Positions 34,441 to 34,614 of a stretch of DNA of 34,614 nt are shown piece after piece. Numbering within the stretch: the first letter of the stretch is position 1; each line of letters starts with the position of its first letter. Origin of the DNA: Burkholderiales bacterium (lineage in GTDB: Bacteria; Pseudomonadota; Gammaproteobacteria; Burkholderiales; Thiobacteraceae); assembly GCA_018781585.1 (NCBI GenBank), contig JADMJT010000026.1, forward strand, positions 1-34,614, given 5' to 3'. The notes beneath the pieces are model-generated. The model had not been told where the DNA came from, made no database searches, and saw nothing but the letters and a program-made list of their open reading frames with translations. The position numbers and the translations under genes were made by a program.

Positions 34441-34489
34441 TTCCTTTAATATGGTCATGCCCGATGTGGCAAAAAGGTTTTTAAAGCAC

Positions 34490-34614
34490 ATGAATTTTGA
34501 GCCATTCGTTTTCTACCTCTTCTCAGCGATTCTGCTGTTCGCCGGCATGCGCGTGATTACCGCGCGCAATCCGGTGCATGCGGCGTTGTTCTTGGTGCTG
34601 GCGTTTTTTACCGC
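34490..34614 (+). CDS. nuoJ: NADH-quinone oxidoreductase subunit J (5' part only)
   Basis: An ATG at 34490 opens a frame to the window edge encoding about 41 residues. It begins MNFEPFVFYLFSAILLFAGM, then RVITARNPVHAALFLVLAFFT, which is the first helix and the conserved RNPVHAALFLVL segment of NuoJ, a membrane subunit of complex I. AAAAAGG about 12 bases upstream is a weak, distant ribosome-binding site, so translation initiation after the inserted palindrome may be reduced. Confidence 0.95.
   Translation, partial: MNFEPFVFYLFSAILLFAGMRVITARNPVHAALFLVLAFFT

Overview
The window is a block of chromosomal housekeeping genes from a betaproteobacterium. I infer the order Nitrosomonadales or a close relative. 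The grounds are the protein sequences (NuoA, FIST, PMM/PGM), a small DUF3460-like gene, the order ilvE / zinc-finger protein / waaF / hemN, and the order tpiA-secG-tRNA-Leu-nuoA. I see no plasmid, phage, IS, integron or CRISPR signal. All genes share similar moderately GC-rich composition and are tightly packed.

Layout. (1) Positions 1-6925, minus strand: an Rsx/Rnf ion-motive electron-transport operon, rsxABCDGE, followed with 4-bp ATGA overlaps by nth (endonuclease III) and a FIST-domain sensor protein that runs off the left edge. (2) 6990-11143, minus: ald, kup and pyrD. (3) 11216-13157, plus: a small DUF3460-like gene, then a translationally coupled pair encoding a membrane flavocytochrome (ferric-reductase type) and a membrane-anchored cytochrome b5-domain protein. 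(4) 13178-13776, minus: a broken TauE/SafE permease gene. (5) 13866-14686, plus: a small conserved hypothetical gene and a membrane-anchored Bcp-type peroxiredoxin. (6) 14912-20440: phosphomanno/phosphoglucomutase and an NTF2-like protein (minus), hemN (plus), then waaF, a CHCC zinc-finger protein and ilvE (minus). (7) 20555-24410, minus: the pstSCAB phosphate transporter behind a candidate Pho box. (8) 24593-34614, plus: tpiA, secG, tRNA-Leu(GAG), then the complex I operon nuoABCDEFGHI and the 5' end of nuoJ.

How the genes fit together: two ion-translocating redox machines (Rsx/Rnf and Nuo), a possible third membrane redox module (flavocytochrome plus cytochrome b5), and a peroxiredoxin make this a region rich in electron-transfer genes. 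Phosphate uptake, glycolysis, heme, pyrimidine, branched-chain amino acid and LPS-core genes lie between them.

I found no clear undescribed multi-gene system. The items most worth a second look are these: the flavocytochrome/cytochrome b5 pair; palindromic repeat elements of three families filling intergenic gaps, two of them inside the rsx and nuo operons; the internally deleted TauE gene; the candidate regulatory architecture upstream of nuoA; and palindromes at the predicted transcription starts of rsxA and hemN.
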